From Paenibacillus wynnii (GTDB lineage Bacteria; Bacillota; Bacilli; Paenibacillales; Paenibacillaceae), in the NCBI RefSeq assembly GCF_030812855.1, contig NZ_JAUSTK010000043.1:1-35395 (forward strand): a stretch of 35,395 nucleotides of DNA. Direction: 5' to 3'. The notes below the pieces were generated by a model that saw only the letters and a list, made by a program, of their open reading frames with translations, was not told the origin of the DNA and searched no databases. Below, piece by piece: positions 25,109 to 32,887 of the stretch; the first letter of the stretch is position 1; each line of letters starts with the position of its first letter. The position numbers and the translations under genes are program-made.

Positions 25109-26693
25109 AGCTCACTGGGTAGACAATCTAGCCATGAATAAACCTTGGCACACACTCGGGATCGAACACGTACACAAAGCGTACTCCGCAACCGAAGCGC
25201 TGCAAATTATTGATACCCACCCTATTGATATTGTCATATCCGATGTTCAAATGCCTGAAATGACAGGCTTAGAGCTGATAGAACGGGTTCGTGTACGTGA
25301 TAAAAAAATAAAATGCATTATATTATCCGGTCATTCTGATTTTGAATTTGCTAAAAAAGCGGTCCAGCATAAAGCGGTGGATTATCTGCTTAAGCCTCCT
25401 ACCGATCAAGAATTATTCGGCGCTGTCAAAACAGCGATCGATCAATTGAATGCAGAATGGAAACTCATCAGCTCATTGGAAAAAACGCAATACACCTTGC
25501 GAGAGAACATGCCTCTTCTGCGGGGTCAGCTGCTGCTTGACTCCCTTCAGGGTCATCGGCTCTCAGCTGACGAGTGGGAACGGAAGCTGGGGAATTACAA
25601 ATTACCCTTCAGCTATGGGGAGTGTTCCTTGATGCTTGTCCGGTTGGAGGAAGAATTCGGTCAGTATAAGAACAACGGACAACCGTTGATTGAATATGCA
25701 ATTATGAATATGGCAGAAGAAATTCTGGGTGAATTCATGGAGGTCTGGGGGGTTAAGGAGGAGCACGGGTACCTTGTGTTTTTGCTTCAGCTTAAGGAGC
25801 AAGGAACGGATATTGGACAAGAAACCATACTAGAGAAGCTCTCTTCGCAGCTTCAGTATAAGGTCAAACAATTTCTAAAAGGCTCCCTCTCTATTGTGAT
25901 CACAGAGTGGTTTCCATTCCCGGAGCAGCTTCCCGATCGTTTCCGACAGGCTTCCGCCTATTTCCGGCAAATTGTTGGTGACGAGCGTGAATTTGTCATG
26001 CGAGTCAGTGATCTGGAACAATCTACTGAGCAGGGGCCATTAGACGCTCTCTATTTGCCTCCCTCTTTAATCAATCTGCTTGAAGCAGGACACTGGGATG
26101 CGGCGGAAGCCAAGCTGATGGCAGTCTTCGCGGAGCTGGATGACAAATGGCCTGAATCCTGGGAGCACTGCATGGAGGCTGGATTTCTAATCTCGGCTTC
26201 TTACACTCATCTCGCCCACTCCAACGGACATACTTTGGTGAAGCTGCTTGGGACGGATATGGAACCGCTGCAGAACGGAGAAGCTTTTACCACCATCAGT
26301 AAGCTTCGAAAATGGTCTCTAGGCGCACTTGGCAAGCTGAAAGAGGGTACCTCCAATGAAGTGAAGGACATCCGTTCTTTGTACGTGAAGAAAATTCAAG
26401 AGTTTACGGATAAAAACTTACATCTCGACGTTTCTTTGCGTGTACTGGCTGACCATGTCAATCTGCATCCGACCCACTTGTCCAAAATTTATAAGATCGA
26501 AACCGGAGAAGGAATAAGCGAATATATATCCCGCCTGCGCATGGAACGTGCCTGCCATAAGCTGAAAACCACAACCAAAAAGGTGTATGAAATCGGCATG
26601 GAGATCGGATATATGGACCCTGCCTATTTCATCAAAGTCTTCAAGCGGCAGTTCGGAGTCACCCCACAGGAATATCGGGACGGGAATAAATAG
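25083..26693 (+). CDS. YesN-type response regulator with AraC DNA-binding domain
   Basis: 536 residues. The receiver domain (1-125) has acidic D7-D8, phospho-acceptor Asp54 (VISDVQMPEM) and Lys in LLKPPT. A long linker (about 130-430) follows, then a C-terminal AraC-type double helix-turn-helix. The latter shows LRVLADHVNLHPTHLSKIYK and the family signature YEIGMEIGYMDPAYFIKVFKRQFGVTPQEYR. It starts nine bases after GGAG, inside the kinase gene. It should activate the adjacent permease operon and the lipoprotein gene when phosphorylated by the kinase. Confidence 0.93.
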   Translation: MQMIIVDDEAHWVDNLAMNKPWHTLGIEHVHKAYSATEALQIIDTHPIDIVISDVQMPEMTGLELIERVRVRDKKIKCIILSGHSDFEFAKKAVQHKAVDYLLKPPTDQELFGAVKTAIDQLNAEWKLISSLEKTQYTLRENMPLLRGQLLLDSLQGHRLSADEWERKLGNYKLPFSYGECSLMLVRLEEEFGQYKNNGQPLIEYAIMNMAEEILGEFMEVWGVKEEHGYLVFLLQLKEQGTDIGQETILEKLSSQLQYKVKQFLKGSLSIVITEWFPFPEQLPDRFRQASAYFRQIVGDEREFVMRVSDLEQSTEQGPLDALYLPPSLINLLEAGHWDAAEAKLMAVFAELDDKWPESWEHCMEAGFLISASYTHLAHSNGHTLVKLLGTDMEPLQNGEAFTTISKLRKWSLGALGKLKEGTSNEVKDIRSLYVKKIQEFTDKNLHLDVSLRVLADHVNLHPTHLSKIYKIETGEGISEYISRLRMERACHKLKTTTKKVYEIGMEIGYMDPAYFIKVFKRQFGVTPQEYRDGNK

Positions 26694-26798
26694 CATGATA
26701 GAGTCCTATCAAAACTAACAAACTCATATAGATGCTCTCCCCCAAAGGTTGTTAAAGTTACAGATGTAAAGATCATACACAGTAGGGGGAATTGAAGA

Positions 26799-28487
26799 AT
26801 GGTCAAGATTAAAAAGTTGGGATTGTTCCTCGTTATCATGGCACTCGTCACACTAACAGCCTGTAGCGGAACAGCAAATGAGAATGCACCTAAAGGCAAC
26901 ACGGCCACGGCCACGAATGGCGCTACTGCTTCTGAAGCCGATACGGCTTTCGCTAATGGTAAATATGATCCACCGATTGAGATCAGTGCCGTATTAATGC
27001 CGAAGAAGTACGTTCAAGGTGACACTAAGGAAAATAACGTCCACGATCGTTGGATGTTGGAAACCTTAGGTATTAAACATAAAGATACGTGGTACCCGGC
27101 CAATGATGATCAATATAAACAAAAGCTTCAGCTTGCCATAGCTTCTGGTGAAAAGCTGCCAGATTTTGTATCCGTACCCACCAACGCGGTCTTAACCAAT
27201 CAATTGATTGATTCCGGCCAATTTATTCCGATTGACGAACTCTTTGATAAATACGCCAACCAAATTCTTAAGGACCATGCCACCCAGCATCCTGAATTAT
27301 GGTACCCTTTCACAAGAGATGGCAAGAAATACAACATGCCGATCATGGAATACACCGATAATGACGATACGTTGTTATGGTTCCGGGAAGATTGGATGGA
27401 AAAGCTGAATCTTGAGGCTCCTAAAACCATCGCCGATTTAGAGAATATTATGGACAAATTTAAGAACCAAAACCCTGACGGATTGGCTCCTAAAGACGTA
27501 TTTCCGCTTGCGATTTCTTTGAAAAATAATACGAATACCTGGATGGGCTCACTCGATTGGCTATTCGGGGCTTATGGCACGATTCAGGAACAATGGAACA
27601 AAGATGCCAATGGCAACCTTGAGTATGGTTCCATTAATCCAGGTGCTAAGCAAGCATTAGCTAAGCTGAATGAATGGATGAATAAAGGTTATATTCACAC
27701 AGACTCTGCCCTTTGGGATGAAGCCAAATCTGCTGAGAGCTGGACTAAAGGCACCGCGGGTATTCTGCCAGGAGCAAACTGGGTTCCTGACTGGCCTGCT
27801 CCCGATCTGCTGAAGAATGTGAAGGGATCTAAGATCAAAGCCTATCCAATTCCTGCAGGACCCGATGGTCTTATCGGAACCAAGTGGCAAAATTCTGGGG
27901 TAAATGCGAGTATCATGATTAACAAGGATGCCAAACATCCAGAAGCTATTTTCCTATATTACAACTATCTCCTCGACAACCTGGCTAACCCGGCTGTAGG
28001 CAGTGAATTTGAATATGGGTTTGCCAAAGGATACGATTGGGACATCATTGATGGACAACCGACCAGCGACAAAGAGAAAATCAAAGATTTCTCCAATGAA
28101 TTCCCTTTCTTGACTGGACCGGCTCGGATACCTGATCTGTATATGAAGACTTTGGTTAAGCTTGCCGATGGCAACGCACCAGAGACTCCTTACGAAAAAC
28201 AAATGGCTGAATTCCGCAAACCGGAAAACTGGGCAGCTGCGAAAGTCGTTATGTCGCAATTAGACATCCGCAAACAGAACTATTTCACTGGCGCTGCTAC
28301 ACCAACCATGATTTCCAAGTGGAACCTTCTTCGCCAGTCAGAGATGGAAACCTTCAACAAAATCATATATGGCAATTTGCCTGTAGATGCTTTTGACGAA
28401 TTTGTTGCCAACTGGAAAACAAATGGCGGCGAGCAAATCACGAAAGAAGTCAACGAGTGGTTCAAGTCGGTATCTGCTGCTAAATAA
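26799..28487 (+). CDS. Extracellular solute-binding lipoprotein of the sugar importer
   Basis: 562 residues. Lipoprotein signal peptide with lipobox LTAC (Cys22), then a Ser/Thr/Ala-rich linker, then a large family-1 type sugar-binding domain (LipO/YtcQ group). Typical segments are DDQYKQKLQLAIASGEKLPDF and LLWFREDWMEKLNLEAPKT, with many surface-exposed Trp residues suited to sugar stacking. It sits 105 nt behind the regulator gene, whereas the permeases are on the opposite strand. The gap contains a small palindrome, TGATAG-AGTC-CTATCA (26696-26711), that could be a regulatory site. AGGGGGA lies before ATG 26799. The ligand cannot be read from sequence. Confidence 0.92.
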   Translation: MVKIKKLGLFLVIMALVTLTACSGTANENAPKGNTATATNGATASEADTAFANGKYDPPIEISAVLMPKKYVQGDTKENNVHDRWMLETLGIKHKDTWYPANDDQYKQKLQLAIASGEKLPDFVSVPTNAVLTNQLIDSGQFIPIDELFDKYANQILKDHATQHPELWYPFTRDGKKYNMPIMEYTDNDDTLLWFREDWMEKLNLEAPKTIADLENIMDKFKNQNPDGLAPKDVFPLAISLKNNTNTWMGSLDWLFGAYGTIQEQWNKDANGNLEYGSINPGAKQALAKLNEWMNKGYIHTDSALWDEAKSAESWTKGTAGILPGANWVPDWPAPDLLKNVKGSKIKAYPIPAGPDGLIGTKWQNSGVNASIMINKDAKHPEAIFLYYNYLLDNLANPAVGSEFEYGFAKGYDWDIIDGQPTSDKEKIKDFSNEFPFLTGPARIPDLYMKTLVKLADGNAPETPYEKQMAEFRKPENWAAAKVVMSQLDIRKQNYFTGAATPTMISKWNLLRQSEMETFNKIIYGNLPVDAFDEFVANWKTNGGEQITKEVNEWFKSVSAAK

Positions 28488-28566
28488 CTTCAAATTAATG
28501 GAGTGTTGGTGGTCGCTCAGCGGATACCTTTTAAACTACTGAAGAAGGTCACTACGGCTCGAAAAT

Positions 28567-28608
28567 AAAGCTAGCCAGTCTCCAATAATCCGGAGGCTGG
28601 CTAGCTTT
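28567..28608 (+). terminator. Strong terminator after the solute-binding protein gene
   Basis: A 17-bp stem (AAAGCTAGCCAGTCTCC paired with GGAGGCTGGCTAGCTTT, one G-T wobble) is followed by TTTTAGCTTTTT. It lies about 80 nt after the stop codon. Confidence 0.9.
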
Positions 28609-28650
28609 TTAGCTTTTTAGCTTTTTAGCTTTTATAGCTTTTATAGCTTT
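28602..28650. repeat. Short tandem repeat AGCTTTTT / AGCTTTTAT
   Basis: Six steps of an 8-9-bp unit (AGCTTTTT three times, AGCTTTTAT twice, then AGCTTTG) run from the terminator's right arm into the last codons and stop of the UbiD gene. It looks like slippage-amplified terminator tail sequence. Confidence 0.8.
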
Positions 28651-30491
28651 GAAGTGCCAGTATGAATACCGCCTAAGCTAGCACCTTTAACAAACAGTCG
28701 CTCGATGTTCTTTTCCACCTTTGGATCGGGAATTAAGGGTGGGGCCTGATGTGGCTTAACACGTGCGTCAATAATCACATTATCGCAAGCCCAATGCTTG
28801 TTCTCATAGGAGCTGTTCACCCCATAAATATCATGGGAAGGATTGCTGCGTGTGAAGGTAGCCCATAGAAAATTATCAAGCGTCGCACTAATAAAGGAAC
28901 TATCATCAGATAGGATGATCATCGGACATGAGGAAAGCTGCCCCTGTGCCTGAATTGCCGCACTTAGAGCGTCGATTTCCTGTTGAGCTTCTGTGTGATT
29001 CGTGAACTTAGAGCCTTGGAGTACTACGATCCCCGGCATTACCAATCTAGGATCTGCAACCTCCTTCAGCTCCTTCAACATATCCGGAACCTCGGTACAC
29101 AATTCCCTCTTGGCATCTCCAACGGCTGCAAAAACAACCTTACTACCCGTATTTAAGCCTGTACCTGAATAATCAAGGGTATCAATCGTCGTATTCGTAT
29201 AAAAGTGAATGTCCCGGCGAAGATCGATCCGCTCCAGGATATAGGTCAGGAAATCCTCCACATGATGTGTACTTATAGCCCGCTTCTCTTCGGCCGTAAT
29301 GAATAAATATTTGGCTAAGCTCAACTGCCCTGTCCCTAGAATCCGGTTAGCCATGGTCAGAATTTCGGCCGGCTGTTTTATTTGCTGATAAGGGGTATAT
29401 CTTTCCTTCCCAATCGCAAACAACAAGGGATGTACACCGGCAGCATCTAAGGCGTGGACTTCTTTTACACCCGGAATTTCCTGCTGAATCGCATCACCTG
29501 TCAGCTCATGAATTAATGCGCCGAATGCCGTATCTTCCTGAGGCGGTCGACCGACTACTGTGAATGGAAATATTGCGCCTTGTCTAGCGTATACTTTATG
29601 CACTTTCATTACCGGAAAAGGATGAGTCAGACTGTAATAGCCCAAATGATCGCCGAAGGGTCCTTCCGGCTTGGTCTCTTCAGGATGAATTTCACCTGTG
29701 ATTACAAAATCCGCATCATTACTGATACAAAAGCCGTCTACATAGCTGTAGCGAAAATGACGACCGGAAAGCAGACCCGCAAAGGTCAACTCACTCATCC
29801 CTTCCGGGAGCGGCATAATGGCTGACAATGTATTTGCCGGCGGTCCGCCTATAAAAATGCTTACTTTAAGAGGTTTTCCCTGCTTATTGGCTTTGTCCTG
29901 ATGGACTCCGATGCCGCGGTGTATCTGATAGTGAATCCCAACTTCCTTATTCATCTCATAGTCATTCCCATTGAGTTGTACACGGTACATCCCTAGATTG
30001 GAATTCATTATGCCCGGCTTGTCCGGATCTTCCGAGTACACCTGCGGCAAGGTAACAAAAGCACCGCCATCCTGTGGCCAATGCTTAATGAGCGGGAGAT
30101 CCGAGATTTTAATTTCCTGAAAGGCAGCAGGTAGCCCCCCCATTACTTTTAAAGGTAAGGCTCTTCGTGCAGCAAGTCCCGTCCCTACGTATTTCAAAGG
30201 ATTTTTAAGAGCTTTCATCGGATTGTTGCGCAAAGCGATTACGCTCTGTGCACTGTCCCAAGTATCTCGAAAAATAAATTTGCTGCGTTCAACGGTCCCA
30301 AAAAGGTTCGATACGGCACGAAACTTCGAACCTTTTACCTTTTCAAACAATAATGCGGGCCCGCCAGCTTCAAACACCTTCATGTGTATAGCAGCCATTT
30401 CCAACTCAGGATCTACCTCTTCATGAATCCGAACCAAATGTCCGTGCTTTTCTAAATCGTTGACACATTCTTCTATATTGCGATAGTTCAT
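28641..30491 (-). CDS. UbiD-family decarboxylase
   Basis: 616 residues, using ATG 30491 (MNYRNIEECVNDLEKHGHLVRI), which follows TTGGAG by seven bases; the open frame reaches upstream into the kinase-like gene without a ribosome site. Hallmarks of UbiD are KVFEAGGPALLFEKVKG near residue 36, a middle region (GIHYQIHRGIGVHQDKA) that contributes to the prenylated-FMN pocket, EETKPEGPFGDHLGYYS, and the C-terminal YENKHWACDNVIIDA. The enzyme uses prenylated FMN (made by UbiX, not present here) to decarboxylate aromatic or unsaturated acids. Its length resembles the group annotated as menaquinone-biosynthesis decarboxylase. It is 44 nt downstream of a kinase-like gene on the same strand. Its last codons overlap an AGCTTTTT-type repeat. 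Confidence 0.87.
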   Translation of the reverse strand: MNYRNIEECVNDLEKHGHLVRIHEEVDPELEMAAIHMKVFEAGGPALLFEKVKGSKFRAVSNLFGTVERSKFIFRDTWDSAQSVIALRNNPMKALKNPLKYVGTGLAARRALPLKVMGGLPAAFQEIKISDLPLIKHWPQDGGAFVTLPQVYSEDPDKPGIMNSNLGMYRVQLNGNDYEMNKEVGIHYQIHRGIGVHQDKANKQGKPLKVSIFIGGPPANTLSAIMPLPEGMSELTFAGLLSGRHFRYSYVDGFCISNDADFVITGEIHPEETKPEGPFGDHLGYYSLTHPFPVMKVHKVYARQGAIFPFTVVGRPPQEDTAFGALIHELTGDAIQQEIPGVKEVHALDAAGVHPLLFAIGKERYTPYQQIKQPAEILTMANRILGTGQLSLAKYLFITAEEKRAISTHHVEDFLTYILERIDLRRDIHFYTNTTIDTLDYSGTGLNTGSKVVFAAVGDAKRELCTEVPDMLKELKEVADPRLVMPGIVVLQGSKFTNHTEAQQEIDALSAAIQAQGQLSSCPMIILSDDSSFISATLDNFLWATFTRSNPSHDIYGVNSSYENKHWACDNVIIDARVKPHQAPPLIPDPKVEKNIERLFVKGASLGGIHTGTSKL

Positions 30492-30535
30492 TACTTGGCT
30501 CCAATCTTTTGCTAAATATATGAATGAATACAGTA

Positions 30536-31165
30536 TTATTTCTTCCTGCGCCGCCGCCATAGCTGATATCCCTTACGAACGGCCTCCAGCATAATAGCCG
30601 GAACTGGGAATAACCATCGGGAAGCTATGGGACGGTACAGACGGTAATATGCTTTTTTGAAATCCTTCCACATGCTGCAGTCTTCCTGCTTGAGAAAATC
30701 GGACACATCTACAATTAGGCCGCGTCCGTTATGAATCATTACATTTTTGCCGTGCACATCATGGGGGTGAAGCTGTCGGGAACGTGCATACTCTAATGCT
30801 GAATCAATATCCTCGATGGCCTGATCCGTTATGGGAATGCCTCGTTTGATACAATTATAGAATGTAACTCCATTAAGCCTCTTTAATAGTAGAAAATTGG
30901 ATCCCGCGTAATAACATTCGGAGTAGGAGTGATGATTCCCGAGGCGTCTATATACTTCCGCTTCTTCCTGCAGGCCTGGCCTTCCTGGAGCATAAACCTT
31001 AACCGCATAGTCTGCATAATCCGGATGAAAGAACACTGCCGCATAATTCCCTGACCCCAATAGCTTCCAAGGCTTGGGAAAGCGCCGAACTCTAACCGGT
31101 TCATTCGAATAGATGCTCTCCACAGATAAATTGCCCAACAGCTCCCCCGTTACCCGTTCCAGCAA
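30536..31165 (-). CDS. Small kinase-like protein (RIO/APH-type fold)
   Basis: 209 residues. Kinase motifs are readable: Gly-loop LLGSGNYAAVFF (35-46), the ATP-anchoring Lys56 in AVKVY, and the catalytic loop HPHDVHGKNVMI (133-144) with Asp136 and Asn141. The metal-binding aspartate is Asp153 in IVDVSDF (in place of DFG). It is shorter than Ser/Thr kinases and lacks the large C-lobe, ending in a strongly basic RRRRKK tail. This matches the small YrzF-like proteins of Firmicutes; targets are unknown. The start is the TTG at 31165; the only preceding signal is the weak AGAGAAG, and an upstream in-frame stop limits extension. It is followed after 44 nt by the UbiD gene. Confidence 0.75.
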   Translation of the reverse strand: MLERVTGELLGNLSVESIYSNEPVRVRRFPKPWKLLGSGNYAAVFFHPDYADYAVKVYAPGRPGLQEEAEVYRRLGNHHSYSECYYAGSNFLLLKRLNGVTFYNCIKRGIPITDQAIEDIDSALEYARSRQLHPHDVHGKNVMIHNGRGLIVDVSDFLKQEDCSMWKDFKKAYYRLYRPIASRWLFPVPAIMLEAVRKGYQLWRRRRKK

Positions 31166-31304
31166 CTTCTCTATATCTTCTTTTCCCTGCGCGTGTATTC
31201 GAATCTACTCCATTCAGAAAAAATTACGTATACATTTAGTTTACGACATAATCTCAAAAAACACATCATTCCTACGTGATTGAACTAGCTGACTATTTTT
31301 TCAT

Positions 31305-31742
31305 TTATTTTTTCAAGCCATTTCTAAACTCGCTTAACTTTTCATTGAGCTGTTTTGCTTCCTTTTGGCCATCTGAATACATCATGGCATACACCAAACC
31401 CTTAACAAGGAGAATCACAATAATATAAGCAACCAGTAAGCTGCTATTCATACTATTGCCGGTGCTAAAAAACCAAAGCCATAAAATCACCATAACATCT
31501 GCTAATACAAAACAAGTACCAAAGGTGATCATTTGAGTTTTTTTCCCTAGCTCATGCGTATTCACTAAAGAATTTTTAAAAAAAGTGTAGGCTGAGGCTA
31601 TTAATACAATTTGCCATAATAATGAGGTTTTAATTGTATCAATAGAAGTAAGTGTCAATATTATTAAGGTAATGATCATCAAGCAACCACTTGATACAAT
31701 AAAATCCTTCAACAGGTACATCAAATATTTTTTGACCTTCAT
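31305..31742 (-). CDS. DUF3021 membrane protein
   Basis: 145 residues with four hydrophobic helices (for example CLMIITLIILTLTS near 20-33 and LADVMVILWLWFF near 78-90) and a basic C-terminal tail, KQLNEKLSEFRNGLKK. DUF3021 proteins occur directly behind LytTR regulators, as here (12-nt gap, AAGGAGG ribosome site). In other systems the pair controls membrane or cell-surface targets, and the membrane protein is thought to restrain the regulator. The target is not visible in this window. Confidence 0.85.
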   Translation of the reverse strand: MKVKKYLMYLLKDFIVSSGCLMIITLIILTLTSIDTIKTSLLWQIVLIASAYTFFKNSLVNTHELGKKTQMITFGTCFVLADVMVILWLWFFSTGNSMNSSLLVAYIIVILLVKGLVYAMMYSDGQKEAKQLNEKLSEFRNGLKK

Positions 31743-31754
31743 GTTGGAGCCTCC

Positions 31755-32192
31755 TTATAATCCTAATTTTTTCTTAAGCACAGGAACATACTGTCTGGAG
31801 ATAAAGACCTTTTCGCGATTTTGCAGTAATGCTTCAAATCTTCCATAGAGGATTGGGCTTACCGATTTTATTTTTCCAATATTCAGAACGGTTGATTTCG
31901 TAGCTCTAAAAAAATCCCAGTTCTCATAATCCATCTCAATCTCGTAAAGCTTAAGCCTGGACTCAAATACCTTCTCCTGGCAATAAATAAAGACTTTATT
32001 GTCCACGGATTCAAAATAAAACACATCCTTAGGATTAATAATGTGCGTTTGTAAATCTGTAAATCCGATTAGCATTTTCGAAGATGATTTCAGGGAATAA
32101 ATAAGCTGCATTAATGATTCGTCCGGTTCGTTGCACCTAATAATGATTTCAGGCTCACTTCCGTCAGGGATATTCTCAATCGTAATTTTCAT
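31755..32192 (-). CDS. LytTR-family DNA-binding regulator
   Basis: 145 residues: a short N-terminal region (1-45) without a receiver domain and a C-terminal LytTR DNA-binding domain. The latter reads LQTHIINPKDVFYFESVDNKVFIYC, FESRLKLYEIE, FFRATKSTVLNIGKI and the end FEALLQNREKVFISRQYVPVLKKKLGL, which is the LytTR signature. It heads a two-gene operon with DUF3021. Such LytTR proteins bind direct repeats in their own promoter; I did not find a clear repeat in the 200 nt upstream. Confidence 0.88.
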   Translation of the reverse strand: MKITIENIPDGSEPEIIIRCNEPDESLMQLIYSLKSSSKMLIGFTDLQTHIINPKDVFYFESVDNKVFIYCQEKVFESRLKLYEIEMDYENWDFFRATKSTVLNIGKIKSVSPILYGRFEALLQNREKVFISRQYVPVLKKKLGL

Positions 32193-32350
32193 CTTGGCCC
32201 CCCCTTTAATTCATGAGTACATTTCGAGCAGCTGCTTACATTAACAGTATATTTTTGGAATTACACTTATTCAATAGACGATGAGTAAGCTGCAATATTG
32301 GAGAGATGAGTTGCAGAATAGATCACGTTATTGGCATTGTCTCAAAAAAA

Positions 32351-32383
32351 ATAGACCTCCCTCGTTCAAAGGTTGCGGTCTAT
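32351..32383 (-). terminator. Terminator behind the hydrolase relic
   Basis: ATAGACC/GGTCTAT with further CC/GG pairing inside, and an A7 run at 32344-32350 that gives a U-tract on the minus strand. It lies 16 nt past the relic's stop codon. Confidence 0.75.
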
Positions 32384-32398
32384 CTCTAGATATATACG

Positions 32399-32587
32399 CT
32401 ACTCAACAATGCCGATTTTGTTAATGAACAAGCCTACTTCTGTTATGTACTTTTGTTGTTCCTCATCCGGGATCATATGTCCAGATTGCAGGAACTCAAC
32501 AATCTCGCAAGAAGGGAGCGATTGAGTGTACAAATATAATGTTTCTTCAGAGAATTGGAAAAAAGGTGGCGGATGTGGTGAATTTCT
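32399..32587 (-). pseudogene. C-terminal relic of an alpha/beta hydrolase
   Basis: An open frame of about 63 codons ends in TAG at 32399-32401 and has no start codon; an in-frame TGA (32588-32590) closes it upstream. It encodes FSEETLYLYTQSLPSCEIVE followed by FLQSGHMIPDEEQQKYITEV. The SGHMIPDEE segment with its catalytic His is the usual C-terminal end of alpha/beta hydrolases. The N-terminal two thirds, including the Ser and Asp of the triad, are missing. An ATG frame upstream (MDKKSSVFLKKF...) runs into the same T-rich tract (near 32560-32566) in another frame, so a frameshift is possible. A good terminator still follows it. Confidence 0.6.
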
Positions 32588-32803
32588 TCAAAAAAACACT
32601 TGACTTTTTATCCATTTTTCCAAAATCGCGTGGAAAGGGGGGGCTTTTTCAACCCACTACTCGCGATGGGAGTGTTTCTTATGAAGCCTGTTTTTGTCCC
32701 GCATTCTGACTACCAAGCTTTTCTTCTCCAGCACCTTCACCTCTAATCCCCTGTTTAATTCCGAGAGGCTATATACAAGTCTCTATGTTACCAAACAAAA
32801 ATC

Positions 32804-32843
32804 CCCTTCGAAAAATAGCAACAGCTACTATTTTTCAAAAGGG
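32804..32843 (-). terminator. Terminator of the SLH surface protein gene
   Basis: CCCTT-c-GAAAAATAG and CTATTTTTC-aa-AAGGG form a 14-bp stem; the minus-strand 3' side reads GGATTTTTGTTTGG. It lies about 45 nt past the stop codon at 32888. Confidence 0.8.
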
Positions 32844-32887
32844 ATCTCACTAGTTAGACTTTAACCAATTTGAATTAAAAACCTGAA

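Larger units (their letters stand above)
32193..32887. other. Gene-poor region, about 700 nt
   Basis: This region holds the LytTR promoter zone (32193-32340), a terminator, the alpha/beta-hydrolase relic (32399-32587), and a stretch (32590-32800) with a run of seven G and a loose inverted repeat (TCGCG at 32625 and 32669) but no convincing gene. The terminator of the SLH gene closes it on the right. It looks like decaying DNA between two minus-strand units. Confidence 0.55.

Noticed and set aside
30492..30560. Upstream extension of the UbiD open frame (start at 30560)
   Set aside because: It would overlap the kinase-like gene and has no ribosome site; ATG 30491 has TTGGAG at proper distance and the typical family N-terminus.
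32567..32634. Short ATG frame encoding MDKKSSVFLKKFTTSATFF on the minus strand
   Set aside because: Only about 22 codons with no ribosome site; it is better seen as out-of-frame debris of the hydrolase relic.
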